Shown here one piece after another: positions 9,723-19,555 of a stretch of 64,000 bases of DNA; positions within the stretch are counted from its first letter, which is position 1; each line of letters opens with the position of its first letter. The stretch is taken from the NCBI RefSeq assembly GCF_016861605.1, contig NZ_BOLM01000001.1, forward strand, positions 186,001 through 250,000, written 5' to 3'. The translations under genes were made by a program, and so were the position numbers. Source of the DNA: Levilactobacillus wangkuiensis (GTDB lineage Bacteria > Bacillota > Bacilli > Lactobacillales > Lactobacillaceae). A model generated the notes under the pieces. It was not told the DNA's origin. It saw only the letters and a program-made list of their open reading frames with translations, and made no database searches.

Positions 9723-11540
9723 TTGGCGTCGGAATATTTAGAACACAAGCTAGCCTTACTGCCGGGCCTTCCCGGCTGCTACTTGATGAAGAACATCAAC
9801 AGTCAGATCATCTACGTGGGGAAGGCAAAGAACCTGAAGAACCGGGTGCGCTCGTATTTCAAGAGCAGCCATACCGGAAAGACGGCCCAGCTGGTCAGTG
9901 AAATCGTGGACTTTGAAACGATCATCACCTCGACCGACAAGGAAGCCTTCCTGTTAGAAATCACCCTGATTCAAAAGCACCAACCCTACTTCAACATTAA
10001 ATTAAAGCGGGGGACCGGTTATCCCTACATTAAAATCACCAATGAACGCGACCCCCAACTCTTGCTGGTCAGTGACATTCGCAAGGATGGGGCCTACTAC
10101 TTTGGCCCGTACCCCAACGTGTACGCTGCGGAGGAGACCATGCACTTTCTGCAGAAGGTCTACCCCTTACGGCGGTGCACCGGCTTTCAGGGGCGGCCGT
10201 GTCTGTACTATCACATGGGTCAATGCCTGGGTGCCTGCTTCCAAGAGGTGCCGGAAGAGGCCTATGCCAAGCAGATTCGCAAGATCAAGTCCTTCTTAAA
10301 CGGCAACGTGGCCCACGCCAAGAAGGAACTCGCGACGCGGATGGACAAGGCCGCTGGTGAGATGGAATACGAACGGGCTGCCGATCTGCGTGACCAGATT
10401 CGGTACATTGAAGCCACGGTTGAAAAACAAAAGATCATTTCCAATGACAATACGCCCCGGGATATCTTCAACTTCTACCTGGATAAGGGGTGGTTGTCGA
10501 TTCAGGTCTTCTTCATTCGGCAGGCCCGCTTGATGAAGCGGGAGAAGCGGCTCTTTCCCGTCGTGAACTCCGCCGAAGAAGAATTGGCGAGCTTTATTGT
10601 ACAGTTCTATCAACGGAAGAATACGGTGCTCCCGCGGGAAATCTTGGTGCCGGCCAGCATTGACCACGACGTCATCGAGGAACTGCTCAAGGTGCCCGTC
10701 AGAACGCCGCAGCGGGGCACCAAACGAGATTTGCTGGAGATGGCCGGAAAGAACGCCAAACTGGTCTTAGACGAGAAGTTTCGGCTGCTGGAGCTGGATG
10801 AAAGTAAGACTACAGGTGCCATGAAGGAAATCACCGATGCTTTGGGCATTGCGCCCGGACACAAGATTGAGGCCTTTGACCATTCACACATTCAGGGGGC
10901 CGACTTGGTCTCCGCAATGGTCGTGTTCGTTGATGGTCAACCCAACAAAAAGTTATATCGGAAATATAAATTACGGACGGTGGATCACGCGGATGAAACC
11001 GCCAGTACCCTGGAAGTCATTCGCCGGCGGTATGGTCGGCTCTTAAAGGAGCATGGTGCCATGCCGGACCTGATTTTGATGGATGGGGGCGACATTCAAA
11101 TGAATGCCGTCAAGGAGGTCTTAGCCGACGAATTTGACCTCCACATTCCGGTCGCCGGGATGGTCAAGAACGACCACCATAAGACGGCCGACCTGTTGTT
11201 TGGTCCCAACGATGCGCATATCCATTTGGACCCCAAGAGCCAGGGCTTCTACCTGGTCCAGCGGATTCAAGATGAGGTCCACCGGTTTGCGATTACCTTT
11301 CATCGGCAGGTCCACACCAAGCACTCGCTGAGTTCCCGGCTGGACCGCATCCCGGGTGTGGGGCCGAAGACGCGGAATAAACTGCTGCGGAAATTTGGCT
11401 CGACCAAGAAAATCGGTGAGGCTTCCGTGGATGACTTGCGGGGTCTGGGAATCAGTGAGCCCGTGGCCCAAACGATCCACATCACGCTGGCAAGCGAAAC
11501 AGCCGAAATAAAAAGCCCCCGGACGCCAACGAAACTTTGA
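9723..11540 (+). CDS. uvrC: Excinuclease ABC subunit C
   Basis: The 605-residue UvrC makes the dual incisions in nucleotide excision repair. The GIY-YIG-type domain is at the N terminus (GCYLMKNINSQIIYVGKAKNL, early residues). A UVR motif follows (near 200-235, with EYERAADLRDQI). The central RNase H-like endonuclease region contains EAFDHSHIQGADLVSAMVVF, and a helix-hairpin-helix ends the protein (IPGVGPKTRNKLLRKFGS). TTG at 9723 is chosen because GGGAGGGATTTTCC precedes it and family homology begins here; the open frame reaches back to 9543. Confidence 0.96.
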   Translation: MASEYLEHKLALLPGLPGCYLMKNINSQIIYVGKAKNLKNRVRSYFKSSHTGKTAQLVSEIVDFETIITSTDKEAFLLEITLIQKHQPYFNIKLKRGTGYPYIKITNERDPQLLLVSDIRKDGAYYFGPYPNVYAAEETMHFLQKVYPLRRCTGFQGRPCLYYHMGQCLGACFQEVPEEAYAKQIRKIKSFLNGNVAHAKKELATRMDKAAGEMEYERAADLRDQIRYIEATVEKQKIISNDNTPRDIFNFYLDKGWLSIQVFFIRQARLMKREKRLFPVVNSAEEELASFIVQFYQRKNTVLPREILVPASIDHDVIEELLKVPVRTPQRGTKRDLLEMAGKNAKLVLDEKFRLLELDESKTTGAMKEITDALGIAPGHKIEAFDHSHIQGADLVSAMVVFVDGQPNKKLYRKYKLRTVDHADETASTLEVIRRRYGRLLKEHGAMPDLILMDGGDIQMNAVKEVLADEFDLHIPVAGMVKNDHHKTADLLFGPNDAHIHLDPKSQGFYLVQRIQDEVHRFAITFHRQVHTKHSLSSRLDRIPGVGPKTRNKLLRKFGSTKKIGEASVDDLRGLGISEPVAQTIHITLASETAEIKSPRTPTKL

Positions 11541-11628
11541 CGTGGCGACCGTTTGCCGGTATACTGGCTAGCAGGAGTCTTAGAGAGAAAGCAGCACGCG
11601 CTGGTTTAGAAAACGAGGAATAAAAATT

Positions 11629-12924
11629 ATGTTTGTAGATCAAGTTAAAATTAACGTGAAGGCCGGCAACGGTGGAAATGGTATGGTGGCCTTCCGGCGC
11701 GAAAAATTTGTGCCAAACGGTGGTCCAGCCGGTGGTGACGGTGGTCGTGGTGGCAACATCATCTTCCAAGTCGACGAAGGCTTACGGACGTTGATGGACT
11801 TCCGGTACTCCCGTAAATTCAAAGCGAAAAACGGGGGCAACGGGGCCATCAAATCCATGACGGGCCGCGGTGCCGACGATACCATCATCAAGGTGCCTCA
11901 AGGCACGACGGTCATCAATTTGGAAACGGGCGCCGTGATGGCCGACCTGGTGGCCAGTGATGACGAGGCCGTGATCGCCAAGGGTGGTCGTGGTGGTCGA
12001 GGCAACATTCATTTTGCCTCACCCAAGAACCCGGCACCAGAAATCGCCGAAAATGGCGAGCCTGGTCAAGAGTTTGAAGTCCAACTCGAATTGAAGGTCT
12101 TGGCCGATGTTGGGCTGGTTGGGTTCCCGTCCGTTGGGAAATCCACGTTACTGTCCACGGTGACGAGTGCCAAGCCCAAGATTGCGGAATACCACTTTAC
12201 CACGCTGGTCCCTAACCTGGGGATGGTGCGGTTACCCGATGGCCGTGACTTTGTGATGGCCGATTTACCCGGTCTGATCGAAGGCGCCGCCACCGGGGTC
12301 GGACTCGGTTTCCAATTCTTGCGCCACGTTGAACGGACGCGGGTCATCCTCCACTTGATCGATATGAGTGGGCTGGAAGGCCGCGACCCCTACGATGACT
12401 TTGAAAAGATCAACGAAGAGTTGAAGACGTACGATCCAGATATCTTGAAGCGGCCTCAGATCGTGGTTGCCAACAAGATGGATATGCCGGATTCAGCGGA
12501 CAACCTGGCCAAGTTCAAGGAAAACTTGAAGCAGGACAAGCTGTTGGCACAGACCCCAGAAATCTTTGCGGTCTCCGCCTTGACGCACGATGGTTTGACC
12601 CCATTGTTGGGTCGCACGGCGGACATGTTGGCCGAAACGCCACAATTCCCAGTTAAGCAGCCAGAAGTGGCTACCTCTGCGGAATACACGTTCAAGCCTG
12701 AAGCTGAATTCACGCTGACGCAGGATGAAGATGGCACTTGGATCTTGGGCGGCGACAAGCTCGAGAAGCTGTTCCAAATGACCGATATCAACCATGAAGA
12801 AAGTCTCTTACGCTTTGCTCGGCAAATGCGGGGGATGGGGGTTGACGATAGCCTGCGGAGCCACGGTGCCCAAAACGGGGACTCGGTTAAGATTGGCGAC
12901 TTCACCTTCGAATACATGGCTTAA
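11629..12924 (+). CDS. obgE: Obg-family GTPase, ribosome assembly and stress
   Basis: The 431-residue protein has the glycine-rich Obg fold (residues 1-158, e.g. [19 protein letters not shown]). Its G domain carries [20 protein letters not shown] and NKMD, and there is a C-terminal OCT domain (about 350-431). Obg binds the 50S subunit and ppGpp and controls growth. The ATG follows ACGAGGAATAAAAATT. The stop codon is followed within 17 bases by structured repeat A1 and then by a terminator, so the mRNA probably carries A1 as its 3' untranslated region. Confidence 0.97.
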   Translation: MFVDQVKINVKAGNGGNGMVAFRREKFVPNGGPAGGDGGRGGNIIFQVDEGLRTLMDFRYSRKFKAKNGGNGAIKSMTGRGADDTIIKVPQGTTVINLETGAVMADLVASDDEAVIAKGGRGGRGNIHFASPKNPAPEIAENGEPGQEFEVQLELKVLADVGLVGFPSVGKSTLLSTVTSAKPKIAEYHFTTLVPNLGMVRLPDGRDFVMADLPGLIEGAATGVGLGFQFLRHVERTRVILHLIDMSGLEGRDPYDDFEKINEELKTYDPDILKRPQIVVANKMDMPDSADNLAKFKENLKQDKLLAQTPEIFAVSALTHDGLTPLLGRTADMLAETPQFPVKQPEVATSAEYTFKPEAEFTLTQDEDGTWILGGDKLEKLFQMTDINHEESLLRFARQMRGMGVDDSLRSHGAQNGDSVKIGDFTFEYMA

Positions 12925-12940
12925 TCAGCAATTTGGTATT

Positions 12941-13130
12941 TGTTCCCGGCGGCTGAGGCAAGCAGCTCTGCTGTGAGGAACGCTTCCAGCCTGAGGGGCG
13001 GTCTTCCAGCTCGCCTTCGAGCCTGGAAAGTCACCAGTCTCAAAGGTCGTCCCGTGTTCTAGGCCGAGTGAGAAACCTCGGCTAAGAACACTGACACAGC
13101 TGATCAGCTTGCCTCAGCCTCTGGTCACGA
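12941..13130 (+). repeat. Structured intergenic repeat, type A, copy A1
   Basis: The conserved end box GTTCCCGGCGG is at 12942-12952 and GCCTCTGGTCAC at the other end. A closing helix pairs 12951-12963 (GGCTGAGGCAAGC) with 13107-13119 over 13 perfect pairs. An inner hairpin GTGTTCT...AGAACAC, the box GGTCGTCCC and GACACAGC match the other type A copies. Short inverted flanks CAGCAAT/ATTGCTG lie outside it. It lies in sense orientation between the obgE stop and its terminator. Confidence 0.85.
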
Positions 13131-13188
13131 ACACGAGTCGCTGATTGCTGGTCGGCGTTACAATTTAAAAAAACTATTTGTTATTATG

Positions 13189-13228
13189 TCGCCACTGCCT
13201 AAAAATCTAGGTGGTGGCGATTTTTTTT
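13189..13228 (+). terminator. Intrinsic terminator of obgE, downstream of repeat A1
   Basis: A 12-bp stem (13189-13200 with 13209-13220) and a run of eight T residues. Confidence 0.85.
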
Positions 13229-13255
13229 GTGCCGGTTAATAGTGGCGTGAAGACA

Positions 13256-13287
13256 GCAAAAAAGGACGGCCAGTTGCGGCACGTCCT
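13256..13287 (-). terminator. Terminator of the minus-strand lipoprotein operon
   Basis: On the minus strand AGGACG-T-GCC pairs with GGCCGTCCT and is followed by TTTTTTG. Confidence 0.8.
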
Positions 13288-13315
13288 GACAGTTTTTATT
13301 CAGTTTGATTGGGCC

Positions 13316-14062
13316 CTACAGCGTTAACTTCAACCAGCCAGTTGGGTCGGCGACTTGCTTATGATCCGCGTAGGCGCCGGCGAATGCAATCTTGACCGAC
13401 TTGAAAGTAGGTTTGGTCTTTTCGCTGGCGAGGCCGGTGGCGAAGGTATCGAGCTTGTCGTGAGCGGCAATCGTCTTGCCGGCACTGGCGTCGCTCAATT
13501 GGTTGGCGGCGTTCAGCTCTAAGCCCTTTTTCAACCGAATCGCCTGAATGCCATCGGTGGTGACGTCGTGGTCACCGTTGTTGGTGATGGTGAACTTCAC
13601 CTGAATCGTGTAGTAGGGGCTCTTCAGGGTGGTCAGGTTCAACGCCTGAGCGGCCATGCGTTTGGCAGCCGCCGTCTTGGCCGTGTTCTTGATCAGGCGC
13701 ACCGTCGTGACTTTATAAGTCAGATTGCCACTCTTGATGGTGGTCCGGGGATGCTTGACCTTAGCTAACTGGAGCTTGGTGCCGACCTTGTCGTAGGTGT
13801 ATTGGCCGGACGACTTTAGGTTGCCCGACTTTACGTAGCGCGCACTCTTGGTTTGGTCAGCCTTGGGTTCGTAGGTTTGGGCCTCTTTCTTAGTGGAAGA
13901 CGATTGGGTCACAGCCGCATCTGGGTTGGCGGCGTGATAGCTGCTAGACTGACTACTACTGTTTTTAAAACTAGCGGTACTCTTTGACGCGTTGTTTTGA
14001 CAACCGGCCAGACCAACGACGGCGAGCAGACTGGCTAGGATGGCAACTTTTGATAAACGCAT
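13316..14062 (-). CDS. Lipoprotein of unknown function
   Basis: The 248-residue product starts MRLSKVAILASLLAVVGLAGC, a type II signal peptide with lipobox LAGC, so it should be anchored on the outer face of the membrane through Cys-21. A Ser/Thr/Asn/Gln-rich linker (22-60) precedes a beta-rich domain with YYTIQVKFTITNNGDHDV, the pattern of DUF4352/immunoglobulin-like extracytoplasmic domains. ATG at 14060-14062 follows GAAAGGAGTTTTACC. It is 13 bases downstream of the small gene 14076-14351, forming a two-gene operon. The function is unknown. Confidence 0.85.
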   Translation of the reverse strand: MRLSKVAILASLLAVVGLAGCQNNASKSTASFKNSSSQSSSYHAANPDAAVTQSSSTKKEAQTYEPKADQTKSARYVKSGNLKSSGQYTYDKVGTKLQLAKVKHPRTTIKSGNLTYKVTTVRLIKNTAKTAAAKRMAAQALNLTTLKSPYYTIQVKFTITNNGDHDVTTDGIQAIRLKKGLELNAANQLSDASAGKTIAAHDKLDTFATGLASEKTKPTFKSVKIAFAGAYADHKQVADPTGWLKLTL

Positions 14063-14075
14063 GGTAAAACTCCTT

Positions 14076-14351
14076 TCAACCGAGCAAAATTTGGTGAGGC
14101 ACAAGACGGTAACCGTACAGCCGAACGGGGGGCTCCGCCGCGATAAAGAGACTCGCGTGGGGGTCAATCTGCTGGCACCGGGCCCGAAATTGGTCCAGTG
14201 TCAGGGGATGTCCCGGCCCGCTGACCAACAAAAGTTGCTGGTCGCCCGGCTGGAGGTCGGTGATGGGCTGTAGCTGATGGTCGCGTTCCCAGTAGAGCCG
14301 TAACGCGGGATGTAGATCAATCGTGGACCGGTTAAAATCAATAAGACGCAA
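14076..14351 (-). CDS. Small hypothetical protein, first gene of lipoprotein operon
   Basis: A TTG at 14349-14351 preceded by GGGGAGGGAGTGCC opens a 91-residue protein (MRLIDFNRSTIDLHPALRLY...). It has no signal peptide or membrane segment and no motif I recognise. Residues LQPITDLQPGDQQLLLVSG suggest a compact alpha/beta protein. The close spacing to the lipoprotein gene suggests joint expression. The frame could be extended upstream to an ATG, but only this start has a good ribosome-binding site. Confidence 0.6.
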   Translation of the reverse strand: MRLIDFNRSTIDLHPALRLYWERDHQLQPITDLQPGDQQLLLVSGPGHPLTLDQFRARCQQIDPHASLFIAAEPPVRLYGYRLVPHQILLG

Positions 14352-14691
14352 GGCACTCCCTCCCCAGTTCGTGTCGTCGTTGCATAGAAAAGGTGGCAAC
14401 GACTTCGATTACCTTCAGTATACCGAATTTTTTCGGGGAACCCCAGCCCTCGCAGAAAATTTAACGGAAATTTGCCAGTTAAGGGGTGAAAGCGAGTGGT
14501 TACGGGGTTCGGGGCGTCCACGGGAGTCAACGAGGGATGAGGGTGGCAACGGCAGGAGCCGTTGCAGCAGCGTTAGGCAAGGTGCGAGTGACCCCAGACA
14601 ATTGGAAAAGTGGGGTGGAAAAGTTGCGGTTTGCCCGAAAATCCCCTAAAATGGTGTTCGGACTTCTAAATAGGATAGGAACGAAAAAATT
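14352..14691. other. Gene-free region upstream of rnz
   Basis: I see no convincing gene. An 8-bp perfect hairpin with AGGA loop (GCAACGGC/GCCGTTGC, 14546-14565) lies in it without a T tail, and the rnz promoter is at its right end. Confidence 0.5.
14624..14652 (+). promoter_or_regulatory. Promoter of rnz
   Basis: TTGCGG (14624-14629), 17 bases, TAAAAT (14647-14652), ending 39 bases before the rnz start. Confidence 0.55.
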
Positions 14692-15642
14692 ATGGAAATT
14701 GAATTCTTAGGGACCGGCGCTGGTTCGCCAGGAAAGTTCCGCAACGTAACGAGTACGGCCTTGCGTCTGCTAGACGAACGCAACTCCGTTTGGCTGTTTG
14801 ACGTCGGCGAGGCGACACAGCACCAAATTTTACGAACGACCTTAAAGCCACGTAAAATTGATAAAATTTTTATTACTCACCTGCACGGGGACCACATCTT
14901 TGGGTTGCCCGGCTTGTTGAGTAGTCGCTCCTTTCAGGGGGGCAATGAACCACTGACGATTTATGGACCTAAAGGGATTCGGAGCTTCGTAGAAATCAGT
15001 CTGCGGGTGTCCGAGACCAAGCTATCCTATAAGATTCATTATCAAGAATTGGCCAGTGATGGGTTAGTCTTCGAGGACAGTAAGTTCCGCGTCTACGCCC
15101 AGCACTTGGATCACCGCATCGAGTGCTTTGGCTACCGAGTCGAGGAAAAGGATCATCCGGGCGAACTCCAAGTGGACAAGCTGCGGGAGGCCCAGATTCC
15201 GTCGGGTCCCGTTTACGGGAAACTCAAGGCCGGCGAAACGGTCACCTTGCCAGATGGGCGGACCCTTAACGGCCAGGACTTCTTAGGCCCCGCCCAACCG
15301 GGCCGCATCGTCGCTATTTTAGGCGATACCCGGCAGACGCCCGGTGAAGAACGATTGGCGCGCAACGCGGACGTCTTGGTGCACGAGAGTACATTTGCCA
15401 AGGGCGAAAGCAAGTTAGCCCGTTCGTATTACCATTCCACCAACATTCAGGCGGCGGAACTGGCCAAGCGGATGCACGTGAAGATGTTATTATTGAACCA
15501 TATTTCCGCCCGGTACACCGGTAAGATGGCGTTAGACCTGCAACAACAGGCCCGCGACGTCTTCAAGAATACCAAGGTGGTCAAGGACTTTGATGAAGTA
15601 GATGTGCCGTTTCAAAAAATAATTAAAGCTGGTGTGAAGTGA
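14692..15642 (+). CDS. rnz: Ribonuclease Z (tRNA 3'-processing endonuclease)
   Basis: The 316-residue short-form RNase Z cleaves 3' trailers from tRNA precursors lacking encoded CCA. The metallo-beta-lactamase metal motif THLHGDH is present, with [15 protein letters not shown] at the N terminus and downstream ligands in LGDT and NHIS. The product-exit arm is in the 150-200 region. GGATAGGAACG precedes the ATG. The stop overlaps the next start as TGATG, so the LapA-like gene is translationally coupled. The tRNA-Ser in this window lacks CCA and would be a substrate. Confidence 0.96.
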   Translation: MEIEFLGTGAGSPGKFRNVTSTALRLLDERNSVWLFDVGEATQHQILRTTLKPRKIDKIFITHLHGDHIFGLPGLLSSRSFQGGNEPLTIYGPKGIRSFVEISLRVSETKLSYKIHYQELASDGLVFEDSKFRVYAQHLDHRIECFGYRVEEKDHPGELQVDKLREAQIPSGPVYGKLKAGETVTLPDGRTLNGQDFLGPAQPGRIVAILGDTRQTPGEERLARNADVLVHESTFAKGESKLARSYYHSTNIQAAELAKRMHVKMLLLNHISARYTGKMALDLQQQARDVFKNTKVVKDFDEVDVPFQKIIKAGVK

Positions 15643-16031
15643 TGAAGAATCAATGGCGAATCGTTGTAACTATTTTATTGGTAATCGTTGTCGCGGTTTT
15701 TGCAATTCTAAACGTGGAGAGTGTGCCCGTTTCGTTTGGCTTTACCACGGTTCATTGGCCGTTGATTCTGATTCTGTTGGTGTCCATCTTAATTGGGGCC
15801 ATCCTGATGATTCTCTTCTCAACCATCAATAGTTTCCAGCACAACCGCGCTTACAAGGAGCTGGAAAAGACCAGCAACGACCGGATCACGGCATTAAAGG
15901 TCGACAACGACCGGTTGAACAAGCGCCTGCAAAACTCCAACAGCAAGCAGGCAGCGGGCTTGCAGGAAAAGCAAATCAAGACCCTGAAGGCACAGGTGGC
16001 TGATTTACAAGCTCAGTTGGATAAGCAGTAG
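15642..16031 (+). CDS. LapA-like (DUF1049) two-helix membrane protein
   Basis: The 129-residue protein has two N-terminal membrane segments (about residues 5-25 and 38-60) separated by NVESVPVSFGFTTVHWPL, the signature of DUF1049/LapA-like proteins. A cytoplasmic coiled coil with heptads (LKVDNDRLNKRLQNS, IKTLKAQVADLQAQL) follows. The family is involved in envelope or lipopolysaccharide assembly in Gram-negatives; its role in lactobacilli is unknown. ATG at 15642 overlaps the rnz stop by one base; a GTG three bases earlier is also possible. Confidence 0.85.
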   Translation: MKNQWRIVVTILLVIVVAVFAILNVESVPVSFGFTTVHWPLILILLVSILIGAILMILFSTINSFQHNRAYKELEKTSNDRITALKVDNDRLNKRLQNSNSKQAAGLQEKQIKTLKAQVADLQAQLDKQ

Positions 16032-16084
16032 ACTAACTGAATGGCGCGTACAATAACTGTCATTGTAGTTAATCAATCAGTGAG

Positions 16085-16136
16085 ACTACCGTTTGTCTGG
16101 CCAATCAGTTGGTAAGATGAACTTAATAACGGTAGT
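16085..16136. repeat. Short inverted repeat downstream of LapA-like gene
   Basis: ACTACCGTT (16085-16093) is complementary to AACGGTAGT (16128-16136). The loop is long and there is no T tail, so it is not an obvious terminator. Confidence 0.4.
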
Positions 16137-16162
16137 TCTGATGAGAACGATAGACAGGTACC

Positions 16163-16371
16163 GGGTTAACGCCGTGTTAGCCGCAGGGATGGTGAAAATA
16201 GGCTCAGCCGTGGGAATTCGCTTAGTGGGAACCACTTAGCGAATTGCTATCTTTGAGACTCGGGTTATGAGACTCAAAGTAAGTCTGGAGACCGCTTTTT
16301 GGCTCCAGACGGGCGCCCACAGCGTCACGGCCAATTTTCACCATCCCGGAGGCGCAAACAAAGCGCAACCC
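16163..16371 (-). repeat. Structured intergenic repeat, type B, copy B1
   Basis: A 14-bp perfect inverted repeat GGGATGGTGAAAAT (16186-16199) / ATTTTCACCATCCC (16334-16347) closes three hairpins. They are AATTCGCTTAGTGG with its complement, CTTTGAG...CTCAAAG, and GTCTGGAGACC-GCTTTTT-GGCTCCAGAC. An outer stem GGGTT...AACCC extends it. Orientation is called minus because the shared hairpin reads GAGCC...GCGGTCTC on that strand. It fills most of the gap between the LapA-like gene and recJ. Confidence 0.85.
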
Positions 16372-16512
16372 AAGTACTCAGGAAAATAGTAGAAGGCCAA
16401 CGTTCTCAATCGATGGGCGTTGCAGGGATTAGCGCTGAACGCAACACTAATTTCTGCGGCGTCCGTTTCTATTTGAACGCTGGCCACACAGATTTAGTTT
16501 GGAAAGGATGGT

Positions 16513-18921
16513 TTGCTGGTGATTGCCGCACAGTACCAATGGAATATTAAACATGTTGATCAGCCGTCAGCCGAGGCCCAAGCGGTGGCGCAGGCAGAAA
16601 GTATTTCGCCGATCGTCGCCCAGATTCTGTGGAACCGGGGGTATCAGACGGCGGAAACGGTTCACACATTTTTGAATCCGGGACCCGAACAACTCCATGA
16701 CCCGAACCTGTTACACGACATGGCCAAGGGGGTCGCGCGAATCGAAGACGCGATTGGCGCCGACCAACAGATCACCATTTACGGGGATTATGACGCTGAC
16801 GGGGTCACGAGCACGTCCATTCTGTATGAAACGTTGAACGAAATGGGAGCTAAGGTTAATTACTATATCCCGAATCGGTTTACCGATGGGTATGGTCCTA
16901 ACGTCGCGGCTTTTAAAAAGCTGATTGCGGCGGGTACCCAACTCTTCGTGACGGTGGATAACGGGGTGGCCGGAAACGAAGCCATTGCCGCGGCCAACGA
17001 AGCGGGGGTCGACGTGGTGGTGACCGATCACCATGAACTGCCTCAGGAGTTGCCAGCTGCCTACGCAATCATTCATCCCCGTTACCCAGACGCAGAATAC
17101 CCGTTTGGTGGCCTGTCTGGTGCCGGGGTGGCCTTCAAGGTCGCGCAGGCCTTACGCGAAGAGATTCCACAAGACCTGTTGGACCTGGCGGCCATTGGGA
17201 CCGTGGCCGATTTGGTGCCCCTGGTCGATGAAAACCGGGTACTGGTCTACTACGGCCTCCAGCTATTAAAGCAGGACGAACGGCCAGGCTTACAGGCGTT
17301 GATGAGTGGGGCCGGGTTGAAGCCCGCCGAATTGGACGAGCAATCGATCGGATTCGGGATTGCCCCCCGGTTGAACGCGTTAGGTCGCTTGGACGATGCT
17401 AGTCCCGCCGTGGAGCTTCTCACCACGCTGGATGACGAGCGCGCCAAGTCCTTGGCTAAGGATACGGAACAAAAGAACCGCCACCGCCAAGACCTGGTCA
17501 AACAGATCAGCGCGGCGGCGTTGGCGGAAGCGGCCGATGCGGATCACCGTGACCGGCCGACCCTGATTATTAGTGGGCACGACTGGCACGAAGGCGTGCT
17601 GGGAATCGTGGCTAGCAAGGTCGTGGAGACCACGGGTAAGCCAACCTTGGTCGTCAACATTCAGGATGGCCGTGCCAAGGGGTCTGGTCGAAGTGTCGAT
17701 GCGTTTAATCTATTTACGGCCTTAGACGGTCACAGAGACCTGATGACGGCTTTTGGGGGTCATCACATGGCCGTGGGGTTAACCTTCCCTGAGGACCAAT
17801 TAGGGGCCTTAGCGGATGCCTTGGATGCCGAAGCGGTGACGCAGAAACTGACCGAGAGCGGGCCGAGCGAATTGGCCGTGGCCGCCTCCTTAAAGGTCGG
17901 CGACGTCACGATGCCGCTTTACCAGGAATTGGCCAAGATGGCGCCGTTTGGGACGGACAACCTGCAACCGTTATTTGCCTTTGAATCGGCGACCTTGACA
18001 CAGATCAAGGCCATCGGTCAGGACCATTCCCATTTGAAATTCCAATTACAAGAGGGCCAACACCAGCTCAATGCAATCCAGTTCGGTGCCGGGAAAAATG
18101 TGCCCGCACTGACGGCTGCTTCGAGTGATGCCGCCGTGCTGGGTGCGATTGAAGACAACGTGTGGCAGGGGCGGCATTCCCTGCAGGTGATGGTCAAGGA
18201 TTTGAAATTAACGACCACCGCAACGGCTGAACCCGCTGCGACACCAACCGTCGCTGAAGCACAGCCGACTGCACCACAGGCTGCCACCAGTGCCCCAGCA
18301 ACTGGGCGGGTCGTGGATGCGCGGACGATGCACCTCAATCAGGCGATGTTTACCGCGTTTGGTGTCTACGTCTTCTTCCACCGCAACGTCTATCAACAAC
18401 TGGCGGGGCAATTGCCAACCGGGGCCACGGCGCTCTTAGTCGATGGCTCGGTTCAACAGCCACTGCCAGCCGACACGCCGGCATTTGTCGTCGACTGTCC
18501 GGATGATACGACCGATTTGACCCGCGTTTTGGCCGAGCTGAAACCGCAACAGGTCACGGCTTATCTCTATAAGAAAGAAAGTCTTTCGCAATTAGGGATG
18601 CCAACTCGCGCGCAATATGCTAAACTGTTTAAGTTCGTTGCAACACATCAACAAGTCGATGTGGGACACCAACTGGACCAGCTGGCCACATTTTTGCGGT
18701 TACCACGGACCCAGTTAGTCTTCATGATTCAAGTCTTCTTCGAGAGTGGGTTCATCACAATCGATCACGGCATCATGAACGGTGTGGCGCACCCGGAGCA
18801 CAAGGATTTGAATATGGCCCCGAGTTACCAACTCAGAGAACAGCAGATGCAGACGGAAGACGCGCTTTTAAGCTGTCCGACCGCGGCACTCGTGCAACGT
18901 CTCCAGGCCTCATTGACCTAA
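16513..18921 (+). CDS. recJ: Single-stranded-DNA-specific exonuclease RecJ
   Basis: The 802-residue protein is a DHH phosphoesterase 5'-3' ssDNA exonuclease acting in recombination and repair. DHH motifs are visible as [15 protein letters not shown] and TVDNGV. The DHHA1 motif [12 protein letters not shown] lies near residue 415, and an OB domain follows. A Thr/Ala/Pro-rich linker (about 573-597, [20 protein letters not shown]) leads to a C-terminal domain common in Firmicutes. The TTG at 16513 follows GGAAAGGATGG; a GTG at 16519 is an alternative. It is followed by apt 22 bases downstream, the usual Firmicutes arrangement. Confidence 0.95.
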   Translation: MLVIAAQYQWNIKHVDQPSAEAQAVAQAESISPIVAQILWNRGYQTAETVHTFLNPGPEQLHDPNLLHDMAKGVARIEDAIGADQQITIYGDYDADGVTSTSILYETLNEMGAKVNYYIPNRFTDGYGPNVAAFKKLIAAGTQLFVTVDNGVAGNEAIAAANEAGVDVVVTDHHELPQELPAAYAIIHPRYPDAEYPFGGLSGAGVAFKVAQALREEIPQDLLDLAAIGTVADLVPLVDENRVLVYYGLQLLKQDERPGLQALMSGAGLKPAELDEQSIGFGIAPRLNALGRLDDASPAVELLTTLDDERAKSLAKDTEQKNRHRQDLVKQISAAALAEAADADHRDRPTLIISGHDWHEGVLGIVASKVVETTGKPTLVVNIQDGRAKGSGRSVDAFNLFTALDGHRDLMTAFGGHHMAVGLTFPEDQLGALADALDAEAVTQKLTESGPSELAVAASLKVGDVTMPLYQELAKMAPFGTDNLQPLFAFESATLTQIKAIGQDHSHLKFQLQEGQHQLNAIQFGAGKNVPALTAASSDAAVLGAIEDNVWQGRHSLQVMVKDLKLTTTATAEPAATPTVAEAQPTAPQAATSAPATGRVVDARTMHLNQAMFTAFGVYVFFHRNVYQQLAGQLPTGATALLVDGSVQQPLPADTPAFVVDCPDDTTDLTRVLAELKPQQVTAYLYKKESLSQLGMPTRAQYAKLFKFVATHQQVDVGHQLDQLATFLRLPRTQLVFMIQVFFESGFITIDHGIMNGVAHPEHKDLNMAPSYQLREQQMQTEDALLSCPTAALVQRLQASLT

Positions 18922-18943
18922 TATAAAGGAGCTACTTAATCTT

Positions 18944-19462
18944 ATGGCAACTGATTTTACGAAATATATTGCAAGCGTTCCGGACTACCCCGAAAAGGGC
19001 ATCATGTTCCGGGATATCTCCCCATTAATGGCGGACGGCAAGGCTTTCCACGCGGCAACTGACGAAATCGTCGACTACGCGAAGGGCAAGGGCGTCGAAA
19101 TGGTCGTGGGTCCAGAAGCCCGGGGCTTTATCGTCGGCTGTCCGGTGGCTTACGAAATGGGCATTGGGTTTGCCCCTGCCCGTAAAGAGGGTAAGTTGCC
19201 CCGCAAGACGGTCAAGGCCAGCTACGATTTAGAGTACGGCCAATCCGCCTTGTACATGCACGAAGACGCCATCAAGCCAGGTCAAAAGGTCTTAGTGACC
19301 GATGACTTATTGGCGACTGGTGGGACCATCGAGGCCACGATTCAATTGGTCGAAGACTTGGGCGGCATCGTTGTCGGCACGGCCTTCTTGATCGAATTGA
19401 AGGATCTGCATGGTCGCGACAAGCTTAAGGGCTACGATATCTTTAGCTTGATGGAATACTAA
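18944..19462 (+). CDS. apt: Adenine phosphoribosyltransferase
   Basis: The 172-residue enzyme converts adenine and PRPP to AMP in purine salvage. The PRPP-binding loop reads [13 protein letters not shown], and the N terminus has the family pattern [27 protein letters not shown] precedes the ATG. It is probably co-transcribed with recJ and ended by the strong terminator at 19484. Confidence 0.97.
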   Translation: MATDFTKYIASVPDYPEKGIMFRDISPLMADGKAFHAATDEIVDYAKGKGVEMVVGPEARGFIVGCPVAYEMGIGFAPARKEGKLPRKTVKASYDLEYGQSALYMHEDAIKPGQKVLVTDDLLATGGTIEATIQLVEDLGGIVVGTAFLIELKDLHGRDKLKGYDIFSLMEY

Positions 19463-19483
19463 GCGTTAAAATAGTTTAACCTA

Positions 19484-19536
19484 AAAGACTGGCAGCAACG
19501 ACCCCCGCGGAGGGACGTTGTTGCCAGCTTTTTTGT
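19484..19536. terminator. Bidirectional terminator of apt and the MFS gene
   Basis: A long stem (GACTGGCAGCAACG with CGTTGTTGCCAG) is followed by a T run on the plus strand and flanked by AAAAG on the left, so it can act on both strands. Confidence 0.85.
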
Positions 19537-19555
19537 TTGGATTTAGGATGAGTGG

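Noticed and set aside
14323-14649. Plus-strand open frame of about 108 codons upstream of rnz
   Set aside because: No ribosome-binding site, overlaps the supported minus-strand gene and the rnz promoter, and the protein is low-complexity Arg/Gly/Ser-rich noise.
16299-16550. Open frame running from repeat B1 into recJ
   Set aside because: It is composed of repeat sequence and is out of frame with recJ.
18944-19462. A T-box or riboswitch upstream of recJ-apt, proS or pyrH
   Set aside because: No specifier loop, T-box sequence or known aptamer pattern is visible; the gap before proS is only 35 bases.
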